From contig BDTL01000192.1 in the NCBI GenBank assembly GCA_002898115.1, positions 1 to 5,500 on the forward strand: DNA of 5,500 bases, written 5' to 3'. The stretch comes from a bacterium BMS3Bbin02. Its GTDB lineage: Bacteria > Actinomycetota > Acidimicrobiia > Spongiisociales > UBA5794. Below the pieces are notes generated by a model. The model was not told the origin of the DNA. It worked only from the letters and a program-made list of their open reading frames with translations, and made no database searches. Positions 1 to 4,913 of the stretch are shown here, piece after piece (the stretch's first letter is position 1; the number at the start of each line of letters is the position of its first letter). The translations under genes were made by a program, and so were the position numbers.

Positions 1-1026
1 ACCGCCGTTGGCGACGGCAAGATGGTCCGGATTGACGCCAGTCCAATCGGCGACAAGCCGGGCCAATTCCTTCTGCCCCACCGGGTAGTTTGTGACGACT
101 TCGTTCAGGTCATCGTGGAAGACATCGAGCATCTGCTGTGGCGGGAAGTACAAATTGTAGAGGTAGGAATGGTCGGTGATGCCGTAGCGCCAGTACGAGC
201 CGTGCAGCTCTTGGATGCGGTCGAACTGGGCGTCACGATCGAGAAAGAGGAACTCCGCGGTGTCGAGGTCGCGGTGGTCATCGATCTCGTACCAGCGACT
301 CTCGGATACATCGACGGCAGCAAAATCCTTCAATGCGCCTTCAGCTATAGCATCGCGGAAGATATTCTCGTAGTAGCTGTGGACATCACCAGCCTCAATG
401 GCAGCGCAAAGGCGCGGGACGATGTGCTCCCTCAAAGCCTGCTCCCGCAGCAAGTAGATGTTGACCGTCTTGAACGCGTCGGTCGGATCAAACGTGTGTC
501 CCTGCTCGGATCCGAGTACGAAGGTCGCAATCATATGCCTTTCGGTCCGGCGAACAACCGTGCCAGACAGGGGTGGGTGAAAGGGTGCTACGGCAGCGCT
601 ACTACCCGGAACCGCAAGCAACGCCGCAATAGCGTCCGGATCGAATACGACGTCAGCTTCGAGTAGCAGAACGTCCTCATCGAGGTATTGTCGGGCGTCC
701 CATAGCGAGCGGATGTTGTTCGTGGTGTCGAAGTCCGGCGCGTCGACGTATCGGATGTCAACGTTGGCGAATCGTGAGCCGATACGGTCGCGGACTGCCT
801 GGCTCTTGTAGCCGACCACGATGACGGCCTCGGCAACGCCATTCGTCGCGAGGCCCCGGAGTGCGCGCTCTAGCAGCGGTTCACCACCCACCTCGACCAA
901 GCACTTTGGCATGTTAGAAGTTAGCGGTGCGAGGCGGCTTGCCTTGCCTGCGGCCAGAATGACCGCGCGGCGAACGGCCCGGGGTTTGTCGGGGTCCGAA
1001 TCCGGTCTGGCGCTGTTTCGCCCCAC
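1..1026 (-). CDS. Fused LicC/PntC-like cytidylyltransferase and HisC/CobD-like PLP enzyme (3' end outside window)
   Basis: The frame is open from a GTG at 1026 to the window edge, giving 342 residues with the C-terminus missing. Residues about 18-260 form a nucleotidyltransferase domain. The nucleotide-binding signature is AAGKASRLAPLT (25-36), where the usual glycine of GxG is Ala29, followed by P40-K41. The block TTNNIRSL (101-108) and the metal-site segment LLLEADVVFD (120-129) are typical of LicC/PntC-type CTP transferases. KTVNIY (186-191) and WYEIDDHRDLDTAEF (245-259) close the domain. From about residue 275 (HGSYWRYGITDHSYLYNLYFPP) a fold type I PLP domain of HisC/CobD type begins, with NYPVGQKELARLVADW (313-328); its catalytic lysine lies off the window. 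The known parallel is FrbH, where a CMP-transferase is fused to a PLP decarboxylase in phosphonate synthesis; AEP cytidylyltransferase-transaminase fusions are also known. Inferred role: making and CTP-activating an amino-phosphonate or phospho-amino-alcohol in the cytosol. The GTG start lies 29 nt after the upstream gene's stop and is the only usual start codon in frame before the signature; its Shine-Dalgarno (GGCGG) is weak. Confidence 0.85.
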   Translation of the reverse strand, partial: MGRNSARPDSDPDKPRAVRRAVILAAGKASRLAPLTSNMPKCLVEVGGEPLLERALRGLATNGVAEAVIVVGYKSQAVRDRIGSRFANVDIRYVDAPDFDTTNNIRSLWDARQYLDEDVLLLEADVVFDPDAIAALLAVPGSSAAVAPFHPPLSGTVVRRTERHMIATFVLGSEQGHTFDPTDAFKTVNIYLLREQALREHIVPRLCAAIEAGDVHSYYENIFRDAIAEGALKDFAAVDVSESRWYEIDDHRDLDTAEFLFLDRDAQFDRIQELHGSYWRYGITDHSYLYNLYFPPQQMLDVFHDDLNEVVTNYPVGQKELARLVADWTGVNPDHLAVANGG

Positions 1027-1055
1027 TACGACCGCCTCGCCATGAGGCTCACTAT

Positions 1056-2267
1056 CTATGCCTCCGCTACGGCGGCAGACATCAAGCGTCCGTCTGGGTT
1101 CGACGAGGTGAAGTACTCACGCAGGCGGTCGATGCCGTCGTTGTAGCGGTCGTTGCAGAACGCTAGTCGCAGATCGTGAGGGACGCCGAAGTCCGTCCCC
1201 GGAACGACAGCCACGTGGACCCTCTGGAGGATATCCCTCGCCAGTTCCTTCGACGAGGCGAAGCCGTGGTCCGCGTTCCACGCTTCGCAGCGCAGGAGGG
1301 CGTAGAAACCGCCTTCAGCGGCAATCGGCTCGCACCCGGTGCCTTGGAGCCGCTCCGTCGTGTACTCCGCTCGCGACCGGTAGACGCTCGTGAGATGGGC
1401 CGGACTCTCCTCGTCCGCGAGCGCAGTGATCATCCCGTGCTGGTAGCAGGGGTCCGTGCAGAGCAGCGTGTGTTGCTGGATGACTCTCAGGTTGGTTTGC
1501 AGTTCCTCGGGGAGGATCGCGAAGCCGACGCGCTTCGTGTACATCCGATAGCCCTTGGAGAAGCCATTCGTCACGATTGTCATGTCCCGGCGCTCCGGGA
1601 ACAGCGCCAGAGCGGAGCGGAACTCGTCGTAGAACATCACGTTGTTATAAATCTCGTCGTTCAGGATGTACGCGTTGCCATCAACGATGTCGTAGATCTG
1701 CCGCATTTCGTCGGGCGTGACAATGTTGCCAATCGGGTTACCAGGCGAGTTGATAACCACCAGCGACGTTCGTTCCGGCGAGAAGCTCCGGCGGAACGAG
1801 TCCATATCGACGCGCTTGCTGTCGATGTCGATGTCGTAGAACTTGACCGTTGCGCCAGCGAGCGTCGCACAGTACATGTAGAGGGCGTAGTAGGGGCGAG
1901 GGATCATGATCTCGTACTGGGGCCCTGACACGAGCTGGAAGATGTTGCGGAAGATGGGCGAGGTGCCGGTGTTCACGATGACCTGGTCAACCGAGACGTT
2001 TGCGTTGTGTCTTTGGCTGTAGAACTCGGCGATGGCCTCGCGGAGCTCCGGAAGTCCCTCTGGATAGACGCGACGCACGAAGTCCGGGCTCCGAAGCTTG
2101 TCCACCATCTCATCCAACACGGCTGCGGGCATCGGCAGCTCTGGCACACCGATCGTGAGCTTGAGGACATCGGCGCCGGTTTCGATCAGCTTATCGGCGA
2201 GTTCGTCGAGGACGAACATTTGAAACTCAAGGTCATTCGGCATCAGGTCTCTGATTGTGCGCGGCAA
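1056..2267 (-). CDS. Class I PLP-dependent aminotransferase (aspartate aminotransferase fold)
   Basis: With a TTG start at 2267 the protein has 403 residues, a normal length for the family. Landmarks in order: TIGVPELP (38-45), YPEGLPELREAI (68-79), NTGTSPIFRNIF (99-110) for the PLP phosphate site, RPYYALY (124-130), NSPGNPIG (173-180) with the PLP-contacting Asn, NDEIY (203-207) with the Asp and Tyr that contact PLP, and GFSKGYRMYTKRVGF (235-249). In the last motif Lys238 is the Schiff-base lysine and Arg246 a phosphate ligand. Arg367 in LRLAF fits the carboxylate-binding arginine, so the substrate is probably an amino acid or keto acid. One oddity is Thr where the SKxxxMxGxR motif normally has Gly. 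The TTG start is preceded by GGGAGGG (2272-2278) with a 4-nt spacer. The same frame stays open to a GTG at 2402, but that stretch has no family resemblance and would overlap a plus-strand frame. The gene lies 29 nt upstream of the fused cytidylyltransferase, so the two are likely co-transcribed and work in one pathway. The exact substrate cannot be read from the sequence. Confidence 0.9.
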   Translation of the reverse strand: MPRTIRDLMPNDLEFQMFVLDELADKLIETGADVLKLTIGVPELPMPAAVLDEMVDKLRSPDFVRRVYPEGLPELREAIAEFYSQRHNANVSVDQVIVNTGTSPIFRNIFQLVSGPQYEIMIPRPYYALYMYCATLAGATVKFYDIDIDSKRVDMDSFRRSFSPERTSLVVINSPGNPIGNIVTPDEMRQIYDIVDGNAYILNDEIYNNVMFYDEFRSALALFPERRDMTIVTNGFSKGYRMYTKRVGFAILPEELQTNLRVIQQHTLLCTDPCYQHGMITALADEESPAHLTSVYRSRAEYTTERLQGTGCEPIAAEGGFYALLRCEAWNADHGFASSKELARDILQRVHVAVVPGTDFGVPHDLRLAFCNDRYNDGIDRLREYFTSSNPDGRLMSAAVAEA

Positions 2268-2278
2268 GTAGCCCTCCC
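2268..2278 (-). promoter_or_regulatory. Ribosome binding site that decides the aminotransferase start
   Basis: On the minus strand GGGAGGG is followed by CTAC and then TTG. It is the only strong Shine-Dalgarno match in the 5' part of the open frame. The in-frame ATGs at 2330 and 2348 and the GTG at 2402 have none. The ATG at 2243 would remove residues that belong to the N-terminal arm of the fold. The spacer is slightly short, so the choice is probable and not certain. Confidence 0.6.
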
Positions 2279-2283
2279 AAAGC

Positions 2284-2541
2284 TTGGTCCGGCTAACCCG
2301 AGAAAATCCGGCGCCGTTCTCGCCCAACATACACGGAATGGCGGGCATCTTGGAATCAGAGGTTGAGTTGGTGGGTGCCCATGTGGATGCTCCAGCGCAC
2401 ACGACGTTCCTGCTACTGGAAGTAGATTCAGCGAGTCAGATTGAGGAGGCGCTGGCGCCGGTGATCGACATCGGTTGGGCTGAGACCCGTCCCGTGGTGG
2501 ACTTCGCCGAGGTCATGGGCCGTGTAACCGAACGTATCTAA
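2284..2541 (+). pseudogene. Small alpha/beta protein, probably 5'-truncated (DUF3303-like resemblance)
   Basis: An 85-codon frame opens with TTG, and an in-frame TAG lies just upstream at 2269. The readable part VELVGAHVDAPAHTTFLLLEVDSA, followed by IEEALAPVIDIGWAETRPVVD, has the beta-alpha-beta layout of small dimeric alpha/beta-barrel proteins. In such families (for example DUF3303-like proteins) a conserved 'VGA-h-xxxx-H-xxxFLLLE' strand pair is followed by an acidic helix and a 'xExxPVvD' strand. The first beta-strand, normally about 8-15 residues, is missing. No ribosome binding site precedes the TTG, and the opposite gene's start codon is only 16 nt away, leaving no room for divergent promoters. 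I therefore read this as a remnant whose 5' end was lost at a rearrangement junction near 2268-2284. It could still be a short, leaderless intact gene. The family assignment is from memory of the pattern and is moderate at best. Confidence 0.4.
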
Positions 2542-2577
2542 CACCGCCGCCACCACCACCACCGCCGCCGCCACCAA
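2542..2577. repeat. CAC/CGC triplet tract
   Basis: Eleven consecutive triplets of the form C-purine-C (CAC or CGC, in runs) start directly after the TAA of the preceding frame. Read on the minus strand they encode only glycine. Low-complexity triplet tracts like this can arise by slippage. No gene on either strand convincingly uses it. Confidence 0.8.
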
Positions 2578-2830
2578 CCCCGCCCATAACGGCACTCATG
2601 GGGGTAATCGTGTCAAACGATTTCGGGATATGGGGGTAATCGAGGGGCGGCTCAGTACTGCCGTATATGCGCGGTCGGCAGGTTTGGGTTCGCGACCACA
2701 CCGCGTCCACATGACAGTGAAAAGCGCTGAGAGCTGGCGCGAAACAATGAGACGCTAGAAGGGTCTCTGACCGGGCACTTCACGGCGATCGCTCTGGTCG
2801 TGGGGGCGCGCGATAAGGCCCTCGGAAACC
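2578..2830. other. Non-coding stretch between the small alpha/beta frame and the tRNA segment
   Basis: No frame here shows protein-like composition or a usable start with a ribosome binding site. Besides the direct repeat it holds a hairpin GAGAC (2749-2753) / GTCTC (2763-2767) and the heptamer GGGCACT (2773-2779). That heptamer is exactly complementary to the 3' acceptor strand of the tRNA segment downstream. Confidence 0.5.
2598..2642 (+). repeat. Pair of 13-bp direct repeats, period 32 bp
   Basis: ATGGGGGTAATCG occurs exactly at 2598-2610 and 2630-2642. Between them AATCG-TGTCAAA-CGATT (2606-2622) forms a short inverted repeat that uses the end of the first copy. The pair lies in a non-coding stretch about 190 bp before the tRNA-derived segment. 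It could be a regulator site or an integrase arm-type site. The repeat is plain in the sequence; its function is not known. Confidence 0.7.
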
Positions 2831-2875
2831 TTCACACGGCAGAAGTCACTGGTTCGATCCCAGTAGTGCCCACCA
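2831..2875 (+). tRNA. 3' half of tRNA-Val (anticodon CAC), partial, with encoded CCA
   Basis: The segment matches tRNA nucleotides 32-76 one for one. It has anticodon loop TTCACAC (anticodon CAC, valine), anticodon 3' strand GGCAG, variable loop AAGTC, T-stem ACTGG/CCAGT around loop TTCGATC, acceptor strand AGTGCCC, discriminator A and CCA. The 5' partner of GGCAG (CTGCC) is absent: the preceding bases are GAAACC, and no recognisable D-arm follows. A perfect acceptor complement GGGCACT occurs at 2773-2779. This would make a 103-nt molecule with 51 nt where about 24 are expected between acceptor and anticodon loop, and with a broken anticodon stem. The simplest reading is a duplicated 3' tRNA end left as an attachment-site scar; a disrupted complete tRNA gene is the alternative. 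Either way it cannot be a normal functional tRNA as it stands. Confidence 0.7.
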
Positions 2876-2876
2876 T

Positions 2877-2925
2877 CAGAATCCCCTGTAGAACTGGGGT
2901 TCTTCAATGTCTACAGGGGTTTCTG
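2877..2925. terminator. Long imperfect palindrome directly after the tRNA segment
   Basis: The arms 2877-2892 and 2910-2925 are complementary at 15 of 16 positions around a 17-nt loop. This is far stronger than the other hairpins in the window. The loop and left arm can instead form a competing small hairpin, AGAAC-TGGG-GTTCT (2890-2903). It starts one base after CCA, so it may be the transcription terminator of the ancestral tRNA gene. There is no T-run after the stem, so a classic factor-independent terminator is not fully supported; a site bound by a protein is the other possibility. Confidence 0.5.
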
Positions 2926-2958
2926 CCACCCGTGGGACCCCGACTTCGGATTCCCCGC

Positions 2959-2983
2959 AATAGCCGCAAATAGCTCGAAATAG
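2959..2983 (+). repeat. Three AATAG boxes at exact 10-bp period
   Basis: AATAG begins at 2959, 2969 and 2979, embedded in similar decamers (GCAATAGCC, GCAAATAGCT, CGAAATAGGC). A 10-bp period puts the boxes on one face of the helix, as in arrays bound by a protein. Confidence 0.55.
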
Positions 2984-2991
2984 GCGGGCGC

Positions 2992-3011
2992 CGCGGACAC
3001 TTCGCGGACAC
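2992..3011 (+). repeat. Tandem 9-bp repeat CGCGGACAC, period 11 bp
   Basis: CGCGGACAC occurs at 2992-3000 and 3003-3011, separated by TT. With the AATAG boxes it forms a small cluster of phased repeats 65-115 bp upstream of the first small gene (3075). It is a candidate operator or protein-binding region; nothing shows which protein. Confidence 0.55.
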
Positions 3012-3074
3012 CCGGGCTACCGAGTGTGCTTAGGTTCGGGTGTAGTACCTCATCGACCCACCGAGGACGCCCTG

Positions 3075-3179
3075 ATGGCAATGCCCGACGCAGACATTCG
3101 CTTAGTGGCCAGGCACGACGCAACGCACGCCGCGATCGGGTGGTGGTTGATCGCCCAGAGGGGGTGGACCTTCCGATGA
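3075..3179 (+). CDS. 34-residue small hypothetical protein
   Basis: ATG at 3075 is preceded by GAGGA (3063-3067) with a 7-nt spacer, one of the best ribosome binding sites in the window. The stop TGA (3177-3179) overlaps the next gene's ATG as ATGA, an arrangement typical of translational coupling. The predicted peptide starts MAMPDADIRLVARHDA and ends AAIGWWLIAQRGWTFR. It has an acidic start, a short hydrophobic patch with paired Trp, and a basic aromatic end. I do not recognise the family. It could be a functional small protein, a leader ORF that controls the membrane gene, or the shortened start of a formerly longer gene. Confidence 0.5.
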   Translation: MAMPDADIRLVARHDATHAAIGWWLIAQRGWTFR

Positions 3180-3779
3180 GTGTGGAGGTCGCGGCGACGA
3201 TCCAGGCGGTATCGACCGTGGTCCTTGTGGCGGTGACGATCGCCTATGTAATGCTTACGAATCGGCTAGCTAAAACTGCGAAGCAATCCCTTGAGCTCGC
3301 TGTGTTGCCACGTCTGATCATTGAAAGGGGGGCGTGCGGGGAAGAACAGTGGCGGGTTCCTAGAAGTAGAAGCGATCCTTAAGAATGTCGGGCAAGGGCC
3401 TGCGGTTGATGTCCAGTTCATGGCCGCGATCTCAAACGTCGACCCGGGTTCAAGGCCCGATTTCGAAATAGATCCAACGGGGCCGCGGAAAGGAATTACT
3501 TCGGTGGCTCCCGGCATGCGTTCCCCAGCCGCGAGTCAGGAAGGGTTGCCGCAGCCCACGATGCACTCGATCATCTTCAGCGGCGACGATATTGACGAGG
3601 ATGTCCAGGCAGTCGTCGACAGCAATTCCCAGATGAAACGCGTGTTTGCTGTTGTGCGATTCAGTTCGGTTACTGGGACGCGATTCGAGACGCGGAAGTC
3701 TGAGGCCGGGATTGAAGCAACCGAGAAGCTCCTGGAGGCTCGGAGCCGATGGAGAGCGTTTCGCAGCGCCAAGAGGTAG
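3176..3779 (+). pseudogene. Membrane-anchored hypothetical protein, interrupted by a one-base frameshift
   Basis: The first part, from ATG 3176, reads MSVEVAATIQAVSTVVLVAV, continues to an N-terminal transmembrane helix (about residues 6-27), and then RLAKTAKQSLELAVLPRLIIERG. It ends at TAA 3380-3382 after 68 residues. The second part runs in another frame from about 3333 to TAG 3777-3779. It includes GGFLEVEAILKNVGQGPAVDV, a beta-rich segment typical of proteins where a TM helix and 'RPxL' linker lead to a 'NVGxGPAxxV' domain. Removing one G from the run of six at 3327-3332 joins the parts into a 200-residue protein of ordinary shape. The interruption may be a real mutation, a phase-variable tract, or a sequencing error in the homopolymer. 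The helix would anchor the protein with its C-terminal domain on one side of the membrane. Function is unknown. It is probably translated together with the 3075 gene through the ATGA overlap. Confidence 0.7.
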
Positions 3780-3808
3780 GCGCATCGGTTGATGGTCTAG
3801 TCGCCGCC

Positions 3809-4528
3809 CTAAGGGTTCGGTTCGGGGGGAGCCGTTGGCGGTGGAGCGTCGACTGGCCCGAGAACGACGTCGCTATTGAATCCGAAGAGGAGTTCCGCTT
3901 CCCAGTTAGCTGCCTCAAGGTCAGCGTATCGAACCGCCACGGGATTCTGACCAGGGATGTCGATCGAATAGAAGTCGCTCGGGGGGAGTCCCTCCACGGT
4001 GAATTCGAAGATGCACGTTGGTCGGTAGATGATTCCGATTTCCGGGGAAGGGGGCCTCGACACGGTCGGTACGTAGGCAGCGTGCCCGCCAACCAGCTCA
4101 CCCAATCCAACGATGTTGCCGGAGCCGTCTGAGACTACGACTTGGGCGGATTGGTACAGCCCGCTGTATTCTGAACCGATGCCTCGGTTGCAGGGGAGAG
4201 AGGTCATAATCCGGCGAGTAGCTGGGAGCGTCTCCTTGTAGCATTTAGAGCGGAACGTTTCGTCGGCGAATCCGGCGCAGTTGACTCCCTCCTCACGGTA
4301 TGCGCCAGCGCGCGCTTGGGCTATCACTGCTGCGTTCCAGGCGACTGCTCCAACATCGGTTACAGCGACTACTCCGTCGATCGTATACTCAGCGGAGTCG
4401 TTCGTGTTCGAGGGTGAACACGCCGCGCCGACAAGCGTAAGAAGTAAGGCGAAGACAACGAGTCTCTTTATGCGATCACCGTAACGGAATGGCGTCCGCC
4501 CGTGCCACTCAGTGCGGATCGCAGACAC
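3809..4528 (-). CDS. Secreted lipoprotein of unknown function
   Basis: From GTG 4528 the protein has 239 residues. A basic segment ending in IKR is followed by a hydrophobic stretch and lipobox-like LVGAAC, so Cys37 is the expected lipidated residue; Gly at -3 is less usual. The mature part has four more cysteines (84, 96, 113, 172), enough for two disulfides outside the cytoplasm. It ends in a proline-rich tail (APPPTAPPEPNP). The segment CIFEFTVEGLPPSDFYSIDI (172-191), then VAVRYADLEAANWEAELLFG, resembles a C-terminal beta domain seen in many actinobacterial secreted proteins. Twenty residues before the hydrophobic core is long for a signal peptide. No other usual start codon lies between, and the Shine-Dalgarno for the GTG is weak, so the start is uncertain. 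The gene converges on the membrane gene, leaving 29 nt between stops. A substrate-binding or structural role cannot be decided. Confidence 0.75.
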   Translation of the reverse strand: MSAIRTEWHGRTPFRYGDRIKRLVVFALLLTLVGAACSPSNTNDSAEYTIDGVVAVTDVGAVAWNAAVIAQARAGAYREEGVNCAGFADETFRSKCYKETLPATRRIMTSLPCNRGIGSEYSGLYQSAQVVVSDGSGNIVGLGELVGGHAAYVPTVSRPPSPEIGIIYRPTCIFEFTVEGLPPSDFYSIDIPGQNPVAVRYADLEAANWEAELLFGFNSDVVLGPVDAPPPTAPPEPNP

Positions 4529-4550
4529 CCAACGACCAATGGGATGAGTC

Positions 4551-4604
4551 GGGTGCCGTGCCCCCGCAGGAGGGGTCTACTGGCACCCAGGCCGAAGAGT
4601 GCCA
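4551..4604. repeat. Nested and competing inverted repeats upstream of the lipoprotein start
   Basis: GGGTGCC (4551-4557) pairs with GGCACCC (4582-4588), enclosing CCCC (4561-4564) / GGGG (4572-4575). The same GGCAC can instead pair in TGGCAC (4581-4586) / GTGCCA (4599-4604). The repeats lie 23 nt beyond the lipoprotein start, in its probable leader on the minus strand. They could influence its expression or be the remains of a terminator. No T-run marks a terminator in either direction. Confidence 0.35.
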
Positions 4605-4622
4605 TGTTTAGTGCCTCAGCCG

Positions 4623-4775
4623 GTGGAGGTCGGTGAATTCGTCACCTTCACCAAGGACCCGGGCGCCGCGTTCTCAGCCTTGGGTTGGCACTGGTACCGG
4701 GCTGGCTATTCGCCGTACTGGTTGACCATCGACGATGGACGGGTGGTTTAAATCGTCGAGCAATACCTGTCGTGA
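4623..4775 (+). pseudogene. Decayed C-terminal fragment of a secreted-type hypothetical protein
   Basis: In one frame the sequence reads VEVGEFVTFTKDPGAAF, SALGWHWYRAGYSPYWLTID, DGRVV, then a TAA stop (4749-4751), and continues in frame with IVEQYLS and TGA. The pattern 'YWLTI-DG-V-x-I-EQYL' is a familiar C-terminal ending of actinobacterial secreted proteins, where the middle position is a residue and not a stop. The stop therefore looks like a recent lesion. Upstream in the same frame (4569-4620) the translation loses protein character, and there is no start codon with a ribosome binding site. I call it a remnant whose N-terminal part is missing. Family resemblance is from pattern recognition only. 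Confidence 0.5.
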
Positions 4776-4901
4776 CGCCAACGTTGAGGGAGCCTACGTG
4801 GGCTGCCTATGACGTCGCTGCAATGCCAACGGATCGACCCTCGGTGACCGTGGATAGTACGCTCCGGGTTCGCCGCATGGACCGGTCGGCGTGTTCTGTA
4901 T
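4776..4901. other. Leader region of the methyltransferase gene
   Basis: Apart from the weak promoter-like element, I see no gene, repeat or RNA structure here. An open plus-strand frame through 4685-4939 has no protein-like features and runs over the real start. Confidence 0.4.
4784..4813 (+). promoter_or_regulatory. Possible sigma70-type promoter for the methyltransferase gene
   Basis: TTGAGG (4784-4789) and TATGAC (4808-4813) are separated by 18 bp, about 100 bp upstream of the methyltransferase ATG. The match to TTGACA/TATAAT is partial and the position is plausible; no operator or other element supports it. Confidence 0.3.
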
Positions 4902-4907
4902 GGGAGG
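4902..4907 (+). promoter_or_regulatory. Ribosome binding site of the methyltransferase
   Basis: GGGAGG sits 6 nt before the ATG at 4914, which fixes this start over any upstream in-frame codon. Confidence 0.8.
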
Positions 4908-4913
4908 TTTGTC

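Larger units (their letters stand above)
2926..3074. other. Upstream region of the small-ORF/membrane gene pair
   Basis: No gene is supported here. It holds the phased repeats listed separately and must contain the promoter for the 3075 gene if that gene is expressed. The only promoter-like element noticed is TAGTAC at about 3043-3048, without a clear -35, so no promoter is called. Confidence 0.4.

Noticed and set aside
22..666. Plus-strand open frame opposite the fused cytidylyltransferase.
   Set aside because: The minus strand carries the conserved NTase and PLP motifs throughout this stretch; the plus-strand product is a shadow.
1176..1928. Long plus-strand open frame opposite the aminotransferase.
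   Set aside because: It is antisense to a gene with all family motifs, is rich in Arg and Val from reversed codons, and has no recognisable domain.
2513..2710. Minus-strand frame with a polyglycine run.
   Set aside because: The glycine run is simply the CAC/CGC triplet tract read in reverse. There is no ribosome binding site or domain.
2773..2875. A complete long tRNA, for example selenocysteine tRNA, because TCA can be read in the loop TTCACA.
   Set aside because: The loop that precedes the intact 3' half is TTCACAC, with CAC in positions 34-36 and a normal 5-nt variable loop after it. The anticodon stem cannot form, and there is no long variable arm after it.
2911..3123. Minus-strand frame over the palindrome and phased repeats, considered as the end of an integrase.
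   Set aside because: No tyrosine recombinase motif (R...HxxR...Y) is visible, and the frame is short and repeat-driven.
3749..4132. Plus-strand continuation after the membrane gene.
   Set aside because: It overlaps the lipoprotein gene on the other strand, has no ribosome binding site, and shows no family features.
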